From Opitutia bacterium ISCC 52 (GTDB taxonomy: Bacteria; Verrucomicrobiota; Verrucomicrobiia; Opitutales; UBA2995), in contig CP076040.1 in the NCBI GenBank assembly GCA_014529675.2, forward strand, positions 3,367,894-3,431,893: a stretch of 64,000 bases of DNA, read 5' to 3'. A program made the position numbers and the translations under genes. Below, piece by piece: positions 53,310 to 62,277 of this stretch (positions within the stretch are counted from its first letter, which is position 1; every line of letters begins with the position of its first letter). Below the pieces are notes generated by a model that saw nothing but the letters and a program-made list of their open reading frames with translations, had not been told where the DNA came from and did no database searches.

Positions 53310-53449
53310 GTAGCCACAGTGGAGACACTGTGGACCGTATGTTTCCTGAGCAGAACGCTTGGTGATTAGGCTCTAACTAACTGTAGGCACGTTCGTGTGA
53401 TAGTGGATACCCTTTGCCGAATGGTCCACGCTGTATTCAGCGTCGCTAC
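53310..53449. repeat. Pair of inverted hairpin units (REP/BIME-like)
   Basis: Two 27-base units face each other: plus-strand 53310-53336 (starts GTAGCCACAGTGGAGA) and minus-strand 53449-53423 (starts GTAGCGACGCTGAATA). Both begin GTAGC and end GTGGACC, with an eight-base stem and four-base loop; 20 of 27 positions agree. At stem positions 9-20 and 10-19 both sides change together (A-T to G-C, G-C to C-G), so pairing is kept. A third, degenerate GTAGG hairpin lies between near 53385. The 224-base gap 53230-53453 has no gene. Confidence 0.6.
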
Positions 53450-53453
53450 TCAT

Positions 53454-54749
53454 TCAGTCTGAATAAATCGACCACTCATCACGCATTGGTCGCTTCAACA
53501 GGCTGTTGCCCAACTCATTGTTGGTAAACTTTTCTGCAACAGGATCAAAAGCCAGGTCTGTACCCATTTGCTCAGCGGCGATGGCTCCCATGTGACAACA
53601 AGTGGCAGAACGATGTGCTACCTCCACCGGTGCAGCAGTTGCGTGACGGCTTTTTACAGAATCGATGAAGTTCCGATGGTGATTTGTGGAAACGTAGAGG
53701 CGCTTGTCGCTGTTTTGAATCCGGGTAGTGCGTAAATTCTCCGGGCAAGTCTTAAAAACTTTGTCCTGAGTAAACACCCAACCGTCGGTACCTATAAGTT
53801 TAATGCCGAGTTTCTCAGGATCATCCGTAGAGAACATCGTCATCTTCACACCATTCTTGTAGAGGTATTCAATTCTGAATGATTCAGGAGCATCGTAGAT
53901 ACCTTTATATCTCCTGCCCACCTCAGTCGCTTTTACCGCGATGGGTGTGGTATGATCGCTATCATTTCCCCATTGAGCCACATCCAGGAAGTGGACACCC
54001 CAATCGGTAATGTACCCAGGCGCATACTGGTCGATCCAACGAAAATTGAAGTGGCACCTCGCGGGAGTATAAGGCGCATCGGCGGTTGGCCCTTTCCACA
54101 TCTCATAGTCAAAATGATCAGGCACCGTCTCGGGTAATTCCAAACCTGTAAACCCACCACGGATACGAAACTCCCCAAGCACCCCTACTTCGATGGATTT
54201 CAGTTCGCCAATATATTCATTTTGAACCAACTCACAGGCCCAGCGGGTATAGAGTCCGGATCGACGCCAGGTTCCACATTGCAGCACCCGTTTGTTCTTT
54301 TGGACGACGTCACTCACCACACGCCCCTCCCGTATACTGGCCGCCAGGGGTTTCTCACAATAGATGTCTTTCCCTGCATTGGCAGCTGCAATGGTGATGT
54401 ATGAGTGCCAGTGATCAGGCGTGGCAATCATGACGGCATCGATATCTTCACGCGCAAGCACCTGCCGAAAATCTCCATAACCGTCGGATGGTTTTAAACC
54501 GGCAATTTCAATGGCATTGGCGCGGTGCTTTTCATCCACATCACAAATCGCCACCACCTGAACCCGTTCATCCTGCAGAAAAGCTTTCAGATTGTTCGTG
54601 CCCATATTCCCGGTACCTATGCATGCCAACGTTATGCGTTCACTAGGAGCAGGACGTTCATCATCTCCCAAAACAGAAGAAGGAACGATCAACAGCCCCG
54701 ATGAAAAGGCAGCTGATGTTTTTAAGAATGATCTACGGGAGGAATTCAT
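53454..54749 (-). CDS. Gfo/Idh/MocA family oxidoreductase, Tat leader
   Basis: Exported NAD-dependent oxidoreductase of 431 residues. Leader SSRRSFLKTSAAF is twin-arginine type; Rossmann start ITLACIGTGNMGTNNL; then IATPDHWHSYITIAAANAG, DIYCEKPLAASIREG and CGTWRRSGLYTR. The sugar-binding residues are in YITDWGVHFLDVAQWG. The ATG at 54749 is used since it starts the leader; the ATG at 54785 adds a non-conserved stretch. Oxidises a sugar-like substrate. Lies behind the BIME-like repeat. Confidence 0.93.
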   Translation of the reverse strand: MNSSRRSFLKTSAAFSSGLLIVPSSVLGDDERPAPSERITLACIGTGNMGTNNLKAFLQDERVQVVAICDVDEKHRANAIEIAGLKPSDGYGDFRQVLAREDIDAVMIATPDHWHSYITIAAANAGKDIYCEKPLAASIREGRVVSDVVQKNKRVLQCGTWRRSGLYTRWACELVQNEYIGELKSIEVGVLGEFRIRGGFTGLELPETVPDHFDYEMWKGPTADAPYTPARCHFNFRWIDQYAPGYITDWGVHFLDVAQWGNDSDHTTPIAVKATEVGRRYKGIYDAPESFRIEYLYKNGVKMTMFSTDDPEKLGIKLIGTDGWVFTQDKVFKTCPENLRTTRIQNSDKRLYVSTNHHRNFIDSVKSRHATAAPVEVAHRSATCCHMGAIAAEQMGTDLAFDPVAEKFTNNELGNSLLKRPMRDEWSIYSD

Positions 54750-54820
54750 AAGAGACACGAAACTCGCTTCCTCCTTATACAACACCCAGTAGCGCTATGA
54801 GTGAACTAAAAAAAGTAACC

Positions 54821-55426
54821 TCAGTTTCGCTTCTTCATCTCCACGAACCACTCCTTCCCAATCCGACCCTCAAAAGAGTCGATGGGACGTTCGATTCGCG
54901 TGATCTCAAAATACTTTTCAAAGTGATGCATGATATCTTCCTTGGTCGTTCGGAAAGGAGGTCCCTCTTCAGCATCGGTTTCATAAAATAACCCGACCAG
55001 TCGACCATCCTGCTTCAACAACTTCTGCATCACTTCGGCATAGCCAGGTCGCATTTCCAATGGAATAGCACAAAAACAAGTATGCTCCAGAACCACATCA
55101 AAGGAGTTAGCATGATCTTCAGGCAGACTGAAAATATCCCGCTGCAATGCGCTGACAGGTAAGTCCCCCATTCTGGAGCGAAGCCCTTCTATGGCTCCCT
55201 GCGCAAAATCCACAGCCGTAACTTCGTAGCCAAGACGAGCCAGAAAAAATACTTCATGCCCCAAGCCACAGCCAGGCACCAGGACCCGACTGCCTTTGCC
55301 AAACGGTTGCTCTTTCAGGAAGCTTACAAAGGACGGAGCCGGGACACCCTTGTCCCACCCCAAATCATTCTCGTCGTAGATAGCCTGCCAATAAGCAGCG
55401 TCTTTTGGCGTGTGATCTTCACTCAT
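54821..55426 (-). CDS. TPMT-type SAM-dependent methyltransferase
   Basis: A 201-residue methyltransferase. SAM-binding motif I is RVLVPGCGLGHEVFFLARLG, followed by VTAVDFAQGAI and FDVVLEHTCFCAI, the thiopurine-methyltransferase (TPMT) pattern. The front WQAIYDENDLGWDKGVPAPSF and the late GLFYETDAEEGPPFRT fit the same family, members of which methylate thiols, iodide or metalloids. The ATG at 55426 starts MSEDHTPKDAAYW; the longer frame from 55519 is rejected. Divergent from the amidohydrolase gene. Confidence 0.92.
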   Translation of the reverse strand: MSEDHTPKDAAYWQAIYDENDLGWDKGVPAPSFVSFLKEQPFGKGSRVLVPGCGLGHEVFFLARLGYEVTAVDFAQGAIEGLRSRMGDLPVSALQRDIFSLPEDHANSFDVVLEHTCFCAIPLEMRPGYAEVMQKLLKQDGRLVGLFYETDAEEGPPFRTTKEDIMHHFEKYFEITRIERPIDSFEGRIGKEWFVEMKKRN

Positions 55427-55594
55427 AGTTGTGGGAGAGATAGTAGAGCGTCTGAGGAGCAGGACAAAAGTTTTATTACAATTAGGCGTAGTATAGTTCA
55501 GAGCTCGCTCAGTTTTCATGGTAAAAGATCCAAGATATCAGATCTTCTGATACTATTCGCCCGATTCGGCACTCCCCCTGCTTGATGGCAAGAC

Positions 55595-56977
55595 ATGAAC
55601 CTTAGTCGAACTTTGCGCATCCTGTTATTTCTCAGCCTGATTGTTTCCGTCTGCTTGCCTGGGTCGGGCGACACCTGGATACGCTCAAATATAATCCTAA
55701 CGCTGGCCGACGGTGAAGCCGAACCTGTAGACGGATTCCTCCACATCGGTGACGATGGTACCCTCATTTCAGTCTTAGCCGGCGAGCCAAAACCAGCCAC
55801 CGATGACAAGGTCGTAGATGCGACAGGAAAGATCGTCATTCCTGGCTTCCTGTCAGGCCACAATCATCTGTGGCAAAGCGCCTTCAGAGGAATCGCCTCA
55901 GATAAAGAGTTATATGGTTGGCTCGAGAACCTTCACTGGACCTACGGAGAGCATTTCCAAAAGAGGGACATGTACTACTTCACCTTATACGGTGCACTGG
56001 ACCAACTGATGCATGGCATCACCACTACTTTGAATCATTCACAAAACGTTGCGCCGACCTATGAGGACTACATGGAACAATTTGAAGCGGAAATGGATGC
56101 CGGTCAGCACTTTCTATTTTCCTATATTCTGGACGCCAATGAAGATTCCCAAATCGTCAGAAAAGCTAAACTGATTGATCTGATAGACGATACCGAAGCA
56201 CTGACTACCCCCCACCCTTGCCTGGACTTCGGCATTCATGGAACCGGGATGTACTTCAGTCTCGATCGTCACAAAGAGGAGATTGCCGTCGCCAAAGAAC
56301 TCGGACTCGACATGCAGGTTCACTACCTGGAGGAGAAAGCTCAATCGCTGGGAGATGGCCAGGCCAAGTTCAATGACTATTTCGCAAAAGACGGTCTCTG
56401 GGATGGGCTTGTATACGCCCATTTCATCCATGTGACGGACAACATCTTGACTAGCTCCATCGATGCTGGCGCCAAAATGGTTTGGAACCCTCTTTCCAAC
56501 GGGCGACTGGCATCGGGATTGGCAGACATCACCAAATATCTGGACGCCGGCTTAGCAGTAGGAATGGGCGTCGATGGGGCCGCCAGCGCAGATATCTGCG
56601 ATCCATTTCAAAACATGCGGATGGGTATGTACGCTCTGAGGATGCGAGACTCCAGTGCGGATGCCATGTCCTGCTACGATATCCTCCGCCTGCACACACT
56701 GAAAACAGCAGAAGTCCTGAAGGTTGACGATCGGGTCGGAAGTTTGGAAGCAGGCAAACTGGCCGACTTTCTCATTATTGAACCTTCCACTCCCATTTTC
56801 GATCCCTACGCAACCCTCGCCATGGCGACCAGCGCCTCGGACGTCGAAAGCGTCTGGGTTCGCGGGAAACAAAAAACCCAATCAGGCAAATTGCTAACCC
56901 ACGATCTTAAAGCGATCAAAACGGAAGTCTCATCCCGCGTAGCTCGGATCAAGCAGGCAGCCGATACGACTCCCTAG
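55595..56977 (+). CDS. Amidohydrolase of the ATZ/TRZ deaminase type, exported
   Basis: A 460-residue metal-dependent hydrolase with an N-terminal hydrophobic segment (RILLFLSLIVSVCLPGSG). Metal site H89 and H91 in GFLSGHNHLWQSAFRG, His in LDMQVHYLEEKAQ, His in YAHFIHV and Asp in GMGVDGAASADICDP. These are typical of chlorohydrolase/deaminase subfamilies (such as the guanine and S-adenosylhomocysteine deaminases). The late SLEAGKLADFLIIEPSTP strand is also diagnostic. An exported deaminase is unusual. Substrate unknown; the hydrophobic start may only be an anchor. Confidence 0.9.
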   Translation: MNLSRTLRILLFLSLIVSVCLPGSGDTWIRSNIILTLADGEAEPVDGFLHIGDDGTLISVLAGEPKPATDDKVVDATGKIVIPGFLSGHNHLWQSAFRGIASDKELYGWLENLHWTYGEHFQKRDMYYFTLYGALDQLMHGITTTLNHSQNVAPTYEDYMEQFEAEMDAGQHFLFSYILDANEDSQIVRKAKLIDLIDDTEALTTPHPCLDFGIHGTGMYFSLDRHKEEIAVAKELGLDMQVHYLEEKAQSLGDGQAKFNDYFAKDGLWDGLVYAHFIHVTDNILTSSIDAGAKMVWNPLSNGRLASGLADITKYLDAGLAVGMGVDGAASADICDPFQNMRMGMYALRMRDSSADAMSCYDILRLHTLKTAEVLKVDDRVGSLEAGKLADFLIIEPSTPIFDPYATLAMATSASDVESVWVRGKQKTQSGKLLTHDLKAIKTEVSSRVARIKQAADTTP

Positions 56978-57001
56978 GCACAGACCAATTGATTCGAAAA
57001 A

Positions 57002-58606
57002 TCAGGCCAATACAGAGAAGTCCGCCATTGAAAAGTATAGGACAAGCACGAAGACCACGATACCGATACCGACTGGTTTGGCATACTTCCAGGGCGTGAG
57101 GTCCACATCACCGGAATGCGTGTGTTCCCAATCCTGTGGAAGTGGTTTCGCTTTACTCATGATAAACTGGAAGAGCATCAGAGCCCCGAATACAAGTCCG
57201 AGGAAATGAAAGTCATGAACCTTTTGCGCAAGCCCCGTAAAAGGTGGCACGAAGTAACCCAGAATGAGCATGGAGCATCCCGCAACCAGAGCAATGTTTG
57301 CCGCCAAAGCAGAAGCTCGTTTGAAAAGGAAGCCGGCAAGTACCACAGAGAATATAGGAATGAAGTAGAGACCATTCATCTTTTGCAGGTAACCGAAGAT
57401 ACTCTCCTGCCCTGCCAACAGTGGCGCAGTGCACATGGCAAGGATAGCCATAAAAGTTCCAACGAGCTTTCCATTCCGTATGACTTTATCTTCGTTGGCT
57501 TCATCGTGTTTGATCCAATGCTTGTAGACTCCCAATGAAAACAAAGTAGCGGTGCTGTTCAGGGCTGAGTTAAAGGAACTCAAGATGGCACCCACCATGA
57601 CGGCAGCAAAGAATCCAGCCAACCAGGATGGCAATACGTCCCGGACCAAGGTACCATAAGCTTCATCCGCTCGGAAACCCACCTGATCAGAATACAGGTG
57701 AAATGCGATGATTCCAGGAAGTACCAAAATGATGGGAGCAATGACCTTCAGGATACCAGCAATCAGGACTCCCTTTTGACCTTCCTTCAGAGACGTCGCG
57801 CCAAAGGTCCGTTGAATGATTTGCTGATTCGTCGTCCAGTAAAAGAGATTTAGCAAAAGGACTCCGGTGAACAAGGTACTGAACGGAACAGAAGATTCGC
57901 TCCCCCCGATACTGTTAAACTTCTCCGGATGGGCCTCTTTCATTTCTCCAAGCGCCTGGAAGATGCCGCCATCATTCACTGCATAGAGTCCAAAGACAGC
58001 GATCATAATTCCACCGACCAGTAATCCGAAACCATTGATCGTATCCGAGACCGCAACCGTACGTAAACCACCAAAAATCGCATAAATGGATCCCACGATT
58101 CCAATGAACCACACGGTCATCCACAGAATGGTCGAATCATTTTGAATTCCAGTAAGCTCCTTCAGGTCCAGAATCCCGGCAAGTCCGGTAGCACCGGTAT
58201 AGAGAATGATGGGTAATAGAATACCCGCATAAGCTATGATGAAGATCACACTCGTGATGGACCGGGTAGTCCCATCAAACCTCCGCTCCAGAAACTCTGG
58301 AATGGTGGCAATGCCACTCCGCAAGTACTTGGGCAGAAAGTAGAGAGCCATCAAAACCAAAGAGGCCCCAGCAATCACTTCCCAGGCCATGACGGCAACA
58401 CCGTCCGTGAAAGCGGCTCCATTCAAACCCACCATCTGCTCGGTGGATAGATTTGTCAGCATGAGTGAACCGGCAATAAAACCGCCAGTCAGCGTCCGCC
58501 CAGCAAGGAAGTAACCTGTAGAGGTCCCGTGGTCATCCTTGCGAGTCAACCGCCAGGTAATAAAGCCAACAAGCCCGGTAAAAAATAAGAAGGTAAGTAT
58601 AGTCAT
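57002..58606 (-). CDS. Sodium:solute symporter, SGLT-like
   Basis: Inner-membrane symporter of 534 residues with about 14 helices. Start GYFLAGRTLTGGFIAGSLMLTNLSTEQMVG matches the SSS family and Na+-galactose transporter group; GAILSSFNSALNSTATLFSLG is the conserved helix with Ser/Thr residues of the sodium site. The long C-terminal helix region is usual for the SGLT branch. A sugar substrate is likely. It is convergent with the amidohydrolase and divergent from the SDR across 174 bases in which I see nothing else. Confidence 0.94.
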   Translation of the reverse strand: MTILTFLFFTGLVGFITWRLTRKDDHGTSTGYFLAGRTLTGGFIAGSLMLTNLSTEQMVGLNGAAFTDGVAVMAWEVIAGASLVLMALYFLPKYLRSGIATIPEFLERRFDGTTRSITSVIFIIAYAGILLPIILYTGATGLAGILDLKELTGIQNDSTILWMTVWFIGIVGSIYAIFGGLRTVAVSDTINGFGLLVGGIMIAVFGLYAVNDGGIFQALGEMKEAHPEKFNSIGGSESSVPFSTLFTGVLLLNLFYWTTNQQIIQRTFGATSLKEGQKGVLIAGILKVIAPIILVLPGIIAFHLYSDQVGFRADEAYGTLVRDVLPSWLAGFFAAVMVGAILSSFNSALNSTATLFSLGVYKHWIKHDEANEDKVIRNGKLVGTFMAILAMCTAPLLAGQESIFGYLQKMNGLYFIPIFSVVLAGFLFKRASALAANIALVAGCSMLILGYFVPPFTGLAQKVHDFHFLGLVFGALMLFQFIMSKAKPLPQDWEHTHSGDVDLTPWKYAKPVGIGIVVFVLVLYFSMADFSVLA

Positions 58607-58780
58607 AGTTTGGTTAGAGAGTCTGGGGTTTCAGCAATGTCTACCCTCCAGAGGGTTGGCCGGTCAAGGACGCGCATTTCATGACCGTCCAGTGAAACCA
58701 GCTAACATCCCCTCTTACGCATTGCCCAAGTTTTAAAACTACCTGTATCTTCACACCCAATTTCAAATTAAGATCATCCT

Positions 58781-59560
58781 ATGCCCCAATTAAACGAAAA
58801 GAAAGCACTCGTAACAGGAGGAGGCACCGGCATTGGCCAGGCCATCGCCATCGACCTGGCTAAAGCAGGAGTCGAAGTGACCATTTGTGGTCGGCGCGCC
58901 GCGCCGTTGGAAGACACGGTAAAGCAAATTGAAGCCGAGGGCGGCAAAGCGAGGTTCCTGTTATCCGACATGGCCGATCCAGATTCCATCGAAGCGCTTG
59001 CCCAAGACGTTCTCGACGATGGCGGTGTCGACATACTCGTCAACAATGCAGGATTCAGCTCAAAGGTCCGCAGCGCGCGCTATGTCGGAGCCGAAGAGTG
59101 GCGAGCAGTCATGGACGTCAACACCATGGGCCCGGCTATGCTCACCCAACAACTTCTCGATCCCATGATCGAAAAAAAGAGTGGCGATGTGGTTTTGATT
59201 TGTTCGATGGCCGCCATCACACCAAGCCCGGTCGCAGGTGCCGCCTACAGCTCAGCTAAGACTGCAGCTAAAGCCTATATGAACGTGCTGCAACAGGAGG
59301 TGAAGCCATTCGGTATTCGTTGCCTGACAGTGTGCCCTGCCGAGGTGGATACACCCATCCTGAAAAAACGGGCCCGGGTACCCAACGAGGAAGATCGGCA
59401 AACTATGATCCAACCGGAAGATGTATCCGCCGCTGTTCTCATGACTGTATCCCTACCCCATCGAACCACCGTTTCAGAAATCGCCATCGCCACCACCATC
59501 AAACGCGACATGACCGCCGACCTGGAAGCGGCGTTAACCAAACAAACACCAGAAGACTGA
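58781..59560 (+). CDS. SDR-family oxidoreductase
   Basis: Classical short-chain dehydrogenase, 259 residues. Cofactor motif TGGGTGIG is at residues 12-19, the NNAG strand at 88-91, catalytic S142, Y156 and K160 in YSSAK. CGRRAA after the second strand suggests NADP preference through Arg residues. The C-terminus includes RCLTVCPAEVDTPILKKRA. Acts on a sugar or small alcohol in the cytoplasm. Possibly linked to sugars delivered by the adjacent symporter, which is divergent. Confidence 0.94.
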   Translation: MPQLNEKKALVTGGGTGIGQAIAIDLAKAGVEVTICGRRAAPLEDTVKQIEAEGGKARFLLSDMADPDSIEALAQDVLDDGGVDILVNNAGFSSKVRSARYVGAEEWRAVMDVNTMGPAMLTQQLLDPMIEKKSGDVVLICSMAAITPSPVAGAAYSSAKTAAKAYMNVLQQEVKPFGIRCLTVCPAEVDTPILKKRARVPNEEDRQTMIQPEDVSAAVLMTVSLPHRTTVSEIAIATTIKRDMTADLEAALTKQTPED

Positions 59561-59610
59561 TTCGATCGTGACTTGCACCATCTGGCAATTTCCACTTTTA
59601 ATACAGCTTC

Positions 59611-60345
59611 TCAGAATTTAGGCTCCGTCCAATCTAAGTGCTCGTGGAGAAAACGAAAGGTGCCCTCCCCATTAATGGTATGCGGACCGTTAAAGAATTC
59701 GATGTCCGTACGCTCAGGAATACCTAGTTCAGCGTAAAGGCGACGAACCTTGGCGTATTCGTAAGCAACCCACTCATCCGGCGCCACCTGATCATAGTGG
59801 CCTCGTTCGACCATAAAAGGTCTTGGAGCCATCATGGCCGCCAACTCGGCGTCGCCAAACTCCTTGAGCAAACCCATGACATTTCGATAAATCGGTTCCT
59901 GCCAAAGGCCTTCTCGTTTCCCGAAGTAGCCACCGACCAGGGTGGAATCAATGCGCGTATCCAAAGCACCACTATACAAGGCCAGCATGCCTCCTTCTCC
60001 ATAACCGAAGACACCAATATTGAGATCGCTCCCAACGGATCCTGCCGAATACCAATCCACTAATCCAAGGATTTTTTGCAGCTCGTAACCCATTAGATGA
60101 CGTCCCATCTCAAAGGCCTGGCGGTAAATCCACTCTCGATGAGGTTGGTTGGTGAAGTAGTTGAGCGATTCGTTCCCCGACCAGGTATCATCGCGACTGA
60201 TCAAAGCAGGCACAACGACCTCATAACCCTGCTCAGCTAAGCGTCGGGCAAACTGATTCTTTGATGGTAACCCGGGAGCCAATCCAGCCACCATCTCCGG
60301 GGTTTGATCGGCATCCGAAATGGCAATCACAAAGCCTTTGATGCG
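59611..60345 (-). pseudogene. Dienelactone-hydrolase-like gene, N-terminally truncated
   Basis: The frame contains FVIAISDADQTPEMVAGLAP, then SQFARRL-like KNQFARRLAEQGYEVVVP, NQPHREWIYRQAFEMGRH and GVFGYGEGGMLALYSGAL, ending FNGPHTINGEGTFRFLHEHL. This is the C-terminal part of a large exported alpha/beta hydrolase family of PVC bacteria (GYGEGG is the elbow, with Gly replacing the usual Ser in GxSxG). About 200 N-terminal residues, signal peptide included, are missing. At about 60340 the frame runs into a Gfo/Idh gene. A deletion joined the two. Confidence 0.75.
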
Positions 60346-61093
60346 CTCCATCATCTGCCAAATCACCCCCTGAGTAATTCCAGAAATGATGCCATCCACC
60401 TTTATAGATATTGCGATGCCAATCACGGAACTCCGCCGGTCCATGCCATTCGTTCCAGTCAAAGTCTCGTGGTTGATCGCCTGCATCACCCAGGGTAAAC
60501 GGACCTCTCGGTTTCAGGTTGTACACTTTCACAAGCCGTATGTCCCCCAGCTTTCCTCCTCTAATGTAATCGAGTGCGGCATGATTATAGGGAGCACTAC
60601 GATTTCGCGTACCCACCTGAAGGATACGATTCGTCATTTTTGCAACTTTGGCCATTTGCTGGCTTTCCCAAATATTGTGCGCGTGAGGTTTCTCTACATA
60701 GACATCTTTCCCGGCCTGCATAGCCAAAATCGCGGCCGGGCCATGCCAGTGATCCGGCGTGGCAATAATGACCGCATCGATACTGGCGTCATCAAACACC
60801 TGACTCATCCTACTCATGGCCTTGGGTTTCTTCTTATAATACGGAGCCAGGAACGCCGCTACTTCATCAATCTTGGCTGGATTTAGATCACAGAGGGCGA
60901 CCAACTCACCCCCCTATTGAATCATATTGTAGCTTACGACCCTTCCTCGACCCCCACAACCAATCGAGGCAAAGCGCACGCGCTCATTGGCTCCAAGGAC
61001 CTGAGACCAGGCAGAAGTGCTAAAGGTAAAGGCCGGTGCTGAGGCCGCAGCCGCAGCTATAAAAGTTCGCCGATTCATGTGCTTATTTTTCAT
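60340..61093 (-). pseudogene. Gfo/Idh/MocA gene, nonsense-mutated and C-terminally deleted
   Basis: From an ATG at 61093 (or 61078) the minus strand encodes a Tat-type leader MNRRTFIAAAAASAP, the Rossmann start VRFASIGCGGRGR, then an in-frame TAG at 60914-60916, and continues LVALCDLNPAKIDEV, IIATPDHWHGPAAILAMQAG, DVYVEKPHAHNIWES and GWHHFWNYSGGDLADDGAHQ. There it ends: the C-terminal half is missing and the dienelactone-hydrolase remnant starts, in another frame, around 60340. So one stop and one deletion destroy the gene. Confidence 0.85.
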
Positions 61094-61341
61094 GGGGTAT
61101 ATCTAGGGCTTATTAATGACTGATAGAGCTAAACAAAGATACAAATCCTCATTTACCTTCCTCGATCTATTTAGAAGTGTTCAGTTCTCATAGACCTCTT
61201 AAATATAAACTTCGATTCTCGGTTGTAGGCAATATGAAATCAACCATCGCCCGTGAACTGAATAGAAAATAGTGAAACGAATGAGGGGAATCGCATCTTA
61301 ACCCCTGAAAGTTGAAGCGATGAAAACACGAATTAATACAC
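61094..61341. other. Gene-free interval
   Basis: The 248 bases between a Gfo/Idh remnant and a membrane-anchored protein gene hold only short open frames. I see no dyad, promoter or RNA gene that I would call. Confidence 0.5.
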
Positions 61342-62253
61342 TCAGCGCTCAATCGTTAGAAGCGCGCTATCGATCAGCTTCAGGGAACTGGTCAGGGTTC
61401 CGTCAGGATAGTAGGCATACCAGGCTTCTTCATCGGGATCGTATTTGGAATAGCCTACGATATCGAGTACCTGAAAGGACTTGGGAAACTGGTTGTCGAT
61501 CTCCACTTTGTAGATCACTGAGGGTTGATCGGCATGGAACTCATTGCCGTCTTCAGCTTCATTAACTTCAATGACCAGGTAGAACGGTTCCGTATTTCTC
61601 TCGGGTAAAATGTAATCGGCAGGATCAAAGGAACTGTTGGGTGTCGCACGTGCCATGGCATGGAATTCATCTTCTCCCAATTCTTTGGCTTCCTCCCATT
61701 CCAGTTTCGCGTCTTCATACTCTTCTACTTTCCACCCCCAGTAAGGAAGCTCTTCGATCGATTCACTGCTATGGAGCGTCTTTATGTGATAAGACGATTG
61801 GTTTTCGAGCCAGATGGCTATGCTGGGGGGAGCCTCGCCATCATAACCGTCGCCGGCCCTGACATCCAGCTGGAGCTTGTAGTTGGGAGCGGGTGTGTAG
61901 TTATAGAGCATCCCATCGTCTCTCATTTCAAAACGATCGAGGGCGGCTCCCACATTCTGACTTAAGCCCTGAATCATCTGGATCGGTTTAGGGCGTCTCA
62001 AAAAAAGCGTAACCAACAAAACCGTAATGAGCAGAGAAGGGATGACATACCGAGCTTTAAAGCTTCTCCGCATGCCTCTGAAGTTTTGTTTCACATGGCC
62101 AACCACCAGACCAATCAGAACGAATCCCATAAGCGCATGCAGCCCGACCACCAAAATCGAAAACGGCTGAAAAAAGGCCAGCAAGCCGGATACGGATGTG
62201 ACCACAAAGGTCATCGCCGCCAGCAGGATTACGATTTTATGCTTCGTGTTCAA
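61342..62253 (-). CDS. Membrane-anchored protein with periplasmic domain, unknown
   Basis: A 303-residue protein with three hydrophobic helices in the first 85 residues (about 8-25, 33-52, 70-85), followed by a large soluble domain. The first part resembles DUF4405-type membrane segments in general layout, and the soluble part resembles DUF2271-type periplasmic proteins (PSVIYKVEIDN near residue 235); neither is certain. The start is TTG at 62253 with only a weak ribosome-binding site; no better start lies nearby. It follows the FAD oxidoreductase by 24 bases in the same orientation. Function unknown. Confidence 0.7.
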   Translation of the reverse strand: MNTKHKIVILLAAMTFVVTSVSGLLAFFQPFSILVVGLHALMGFVLIGLVVGHVKQNFRGMRRSFKARYVIPSLLITVLLVTLFLRRPKPIQMIQGLSQNVGAALDRFEMRDDGMLYNYTPAPNYKLQLDVRAGDGYDGEAPPSIAIWLENQSSYHIKTLHSSESIEELPYWGWKVEEYEDAKLEWEEAKELGEDEFHAMARATPNSSFDPADYILPERNTEPFYLVIEVNEAEDGNEFHADQPSVIYKVEIDNQFPKSFQVLDIVGYSKYDPDEEAWYAYYPDGTLTSSLKLIDSALLTIER

Positions 62254-62277
62254 ACGATTGCGGAGAACGACCTCTTC

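Noticed and set aside
53952-54178. Open frames within the Gfo/Idh gene region
   Set aside because: Overlap a strongly supported gene and carry no motif.
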